DNA of 16,252 bases from an uncultured Pseudomonadota bacterium (GTDB lineage Bacteria; Bdellovibrionota_B; Oligoflexia; Oligoflexales; Bog-1112). The notes beneath the pieces were generated by a model that saw only the letters and a list, made by a program, of their open reading frames with translations, was not told the DNA's origin and did no database searches. The position numbers were made by a program, and so were the translations under genes. Where the stretch lies: the NCBI GenBank assembly GCA_937896265.1, contig CALBMD010000385.1, positions 1 through 16,252 of the forward strand, given 5' to 3'. Positions 14,907 through 16,252 of this stretch are shown piece by piece. Within the stretch, counting starts at the first letter, position 1; each line of letters opens with the position of its first letter.

Positions 14907-15920
14907 ATGCCAAATGATGTGATCATCGATCGAATCTTATCTCCACTGCAAGCACAAGAGGACGAACCCTCCTCTTTCCAGGAGGAGAGCTCGATTCGGC
15001 CACAGCTTTTTCTCGACTATCCTGGTCAGGACTTTGTGAAAGAAAATCTAAGAACCTATGTTAGTGCCTCGAAAATGCGCAAACAGCCGCTAGATCATGT
15101 TATTTTACATGGTCCCCCTGGGCTTGGTAAAACAACCCTAGCCCAAATTATTGCTAATGAGCTAGGTGTTGCTTTTATTTCTGCCAGTGGCCCTACTATC
15201 GATAAGCCAGGGGACCTAGCTGGGATTTTAGCTGGCTTAGAAAAGGGCAGTGTCCTTTTTATTGACGAGATTCATCGTCTAAATATCCATGTTGAAGAGG
15301 TTCTTTATGCTGCTATGGAGGACTTTGCCATTGATATTGTGGTGGGGCAGGGGCCAACAGCGAGATCTATGAAAATTGATCTGAGTCCATTTACCCTTTT
15401 AGGTGCGACGACAAAGCTTTCACTTCTTTCTAGACCCTTTCTCTCAAGGTTTGGTATTCAAGAGAAATTAGAATATTATGATGAGGCAGCGCTAGCTCAA
15501 ATTATCGCAAGAAGTGCTGGAATTTTAGCTATTGGTATCGATCAAGAAGCCTGTCTAGCACTTGCTACTCGCGCAAGGGGCACCCCCCGGATTGCCAATC
15601 GGTTGCTTAAAAGAGCCTGGGATTTTGCTCTGGTGGCAAATAGTAGTCAAATTACGATTAAAATTCTTAATGCCGCGCTTGCTCGCTTAGATGTTGACAA
15701 ATTAGGCCTTGATAGAACAGATAGACAGATTTTAGCAGTTCTTGATACTCGTTTTAAAGGTGGGCCTGTTGGTTTAGAAGCTTTAGCAGTATCATTAGGA
15801 GAAGAGAAGGCTACTATAGAAGAGGTGTATGAGCCTTTTTTGGTACACCGTGGCTTTTTAGCGCGTACAGCCAGAGGGCGTATGCTGACACCTAAGGGCA
15901 AAGCACACCTCACTTTGTAG
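14907..15920 (+). CDS. ruvB: Holliday junction branch migration ATPase RuvB
   Basis: RuvB is the hexameric AAA+ motor that drives branch migration with RuvA. It is 337 aa, the standard size. It has Walker A GPPGLGKT (69-76), Walker B VLFIDEIH (116-123), sensor 1 GATT (166-169) and the arginine finger in SRFG (R181, equivalent to E. coli R174). The sensor 2 region is ARGTPRIANRLLKRAWDF and the C-terminal winged helix is GGPVGLEALAVSLGEEKATI to the end. In place of the usual L-R-D-R-F-G before the arginine finger it reads F-L-S-R-F-G, and the winged-helix T-P-R-G-R is T-A-R-G-R. The 52-nt gap after ruvA ends in AGAGG, used as ribosome-binding site. Confidence 0.96.
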   Translation: MPNDVIIDRILSPLQAQEDEPSSFQEESSIRPQLFLDYPGQDFVKENLRTYVSASKMRKQPLDHVILHGPPGLGKTTLAQIIANELGVAFISASGPTIDKPGDLAGILAGLEKGSVLFIDEIHRLNIHVEEVLYAAMEDFAIDIVVGQGPTARSMKIDLSPFTLLGATTKLSLLSRPFLSRFGIQEKLEYYDEAALAQIIARSAGILAIGIDQEACLALATRARGTPRIANRLLKRAWDFALVANSSQITIKILNAALARLDVDKLGLDRTDRQILAVLDTRFKGGPVGLEALAVSLGEEKATIEEVYEPFLVHRGFLARTARGRMLTPKGKAHLTL

Positions 15921-15921
15921 A

Positions 15922-16252
15922 ATGAACATGGTCAAACAAAAGAGTGAATCTTTTAGTCCATCAATCAAGTCGAAAGTAAAGCGTCATGATGACAAGCAGG
16001 CTGAGTTTGTCTTTGATTTTAGTCTAGAGCCTTTTAGCAAGGATCTAGAACAGAAAAAATCAGGAGTCTACGCAGTTGATGCTTATTTTTTTGTGCCACC
16101 GCAAATGGCCCCAGGTGGTGAGCTATATACCAAAAATGATTTTTATGACGATATTAGTAGATTCAAGATAACGCCTAAACAAGCAGCGTATATCATCAGC
16201 TTAGTTCAATCGAATCTTTATGATGACGAACAGCTAAAGGAAATCATAACAC
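15922..16252 (+). CDS. Unrecognised protein, 3'-truncated by window edge
   Basis: An open frame of 110 codons starts at ATG 15922, one base after the ruvB stop, and runs off the window. It is not a named family I recognise. The first 25 or so residues are basic and polar (MNMVKQKSESFSPSIKSKVK), with no signal peptide. Then comes a strand-rich acidic stretch (EFVFDFSLEPF), followed by SGVYAVDAYFFVPPQMAPGG, then ELYTKNDFYDDISRFKITPK. The run of aromatic and proline residues followed by a Y-T-K-x-x-F-Y-x-D-I pattern vaguely recalls an uncharacterised bacterial family, but I cannot name it. No clear Shine-Dalgarno sequence precedes the ATG; coupling to ruvB or use of the second ATG at 15928 is possible. 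The codon use looks like its neighbours. Confidence 0.72.
   Translation, partial: MNMVKQKSESFSPSIKSKVKRHDDKQAEFVFDFSLEPFSKDLEQKKSGVYAVDAYFFVPPQMAPGGELYTKNDFYDDISRFKITPKQAAYIISLVQSNLYDDEQLKEIIT

Overview
The window is a dense, entirely plus-strand block of bacterial housekeeping genes for translation, transcription and secretion. It reads rpsE (3' part)-rpmD-rplO-secY-adk-infA-rpmJ-rpsM-rpsK-rpoA-rplQ, a clear intrinsic terminator, a small unrecognised lipoprotein, then rimP-nusA-infB-rbfA-truB-metK-ruvA-ruvB and the start of an unrecognised gene cut by the window end. No rRNA, tRNA, insertion sequence, CRISPR array or prophage gene is visible. No stretch over 300 bases lacks a gene; the longest gaps are 136 nt (before rimP) and 101 nt (before infA).

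Organism: the base composition is moderately AT-rich by eye (not computed). The proteins look proteobacterial. NusA, IF2 (with a second N-terminal domain before the GTPase domain) and RpoA (N-terminus MHRNWKELIRPR) resemble my memory of the former Deltaproteobacteria, such as Bdellovibrio-like or other deltaproteobacterial groups. The lineage call is an inference from memory and was not tested. A lipobox-bearing small protein fits a Gram-negative envelope.

Region 1 (1-6013) is the tail of the S10/spc cluster joined to the alpha operon. secY and adk overlap by ATGA. A 101-nt spacer before infA can fold into a hairpin that pairs with the infA ribosome-binding site. rpmJ (37 aa) follows infA. 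Two genes often found in this order are missing: map between adk and infA, and rpsD between rpsK and rpoA. The second absence matters because S4 is the known translational repressor of the alpha operon in E. coli. The unit ends at a hairpin plus seven T residues after rplQ.

Region 2 (6014-6617) holds a 132-aa lipoprotein with an OB-fold-like pattern. A 136-nt spacer follows, with a perfect TATAAT and three overlapping short hairpins upstream of rimP.

Region 3 (6618-13010) is the nusA-infB operon core: ribosome maturation factors (RimP, RbfA), transcription elongation factor NusA, initiation factor IF2 and tRNA pseudouridine synthase TruB. The usual continuation to ribF-rpsO-pnp is absent.

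Region 4 (13007-16252) replaces that continuation with metK (translationally overlapped with truB), ruvA, ruvB and an unknown gene starting one base after the ruvB stop. The order links S-adenosylmethionine synthesis and Holliday-junction migration to the translation operon.

Nothing here is an obvious new defence or mobile system. The observations most worth checking are the infA leader fold, the missing rpsD, the rimP leader, the orphan lipoprotein and the unknown 3' gene.
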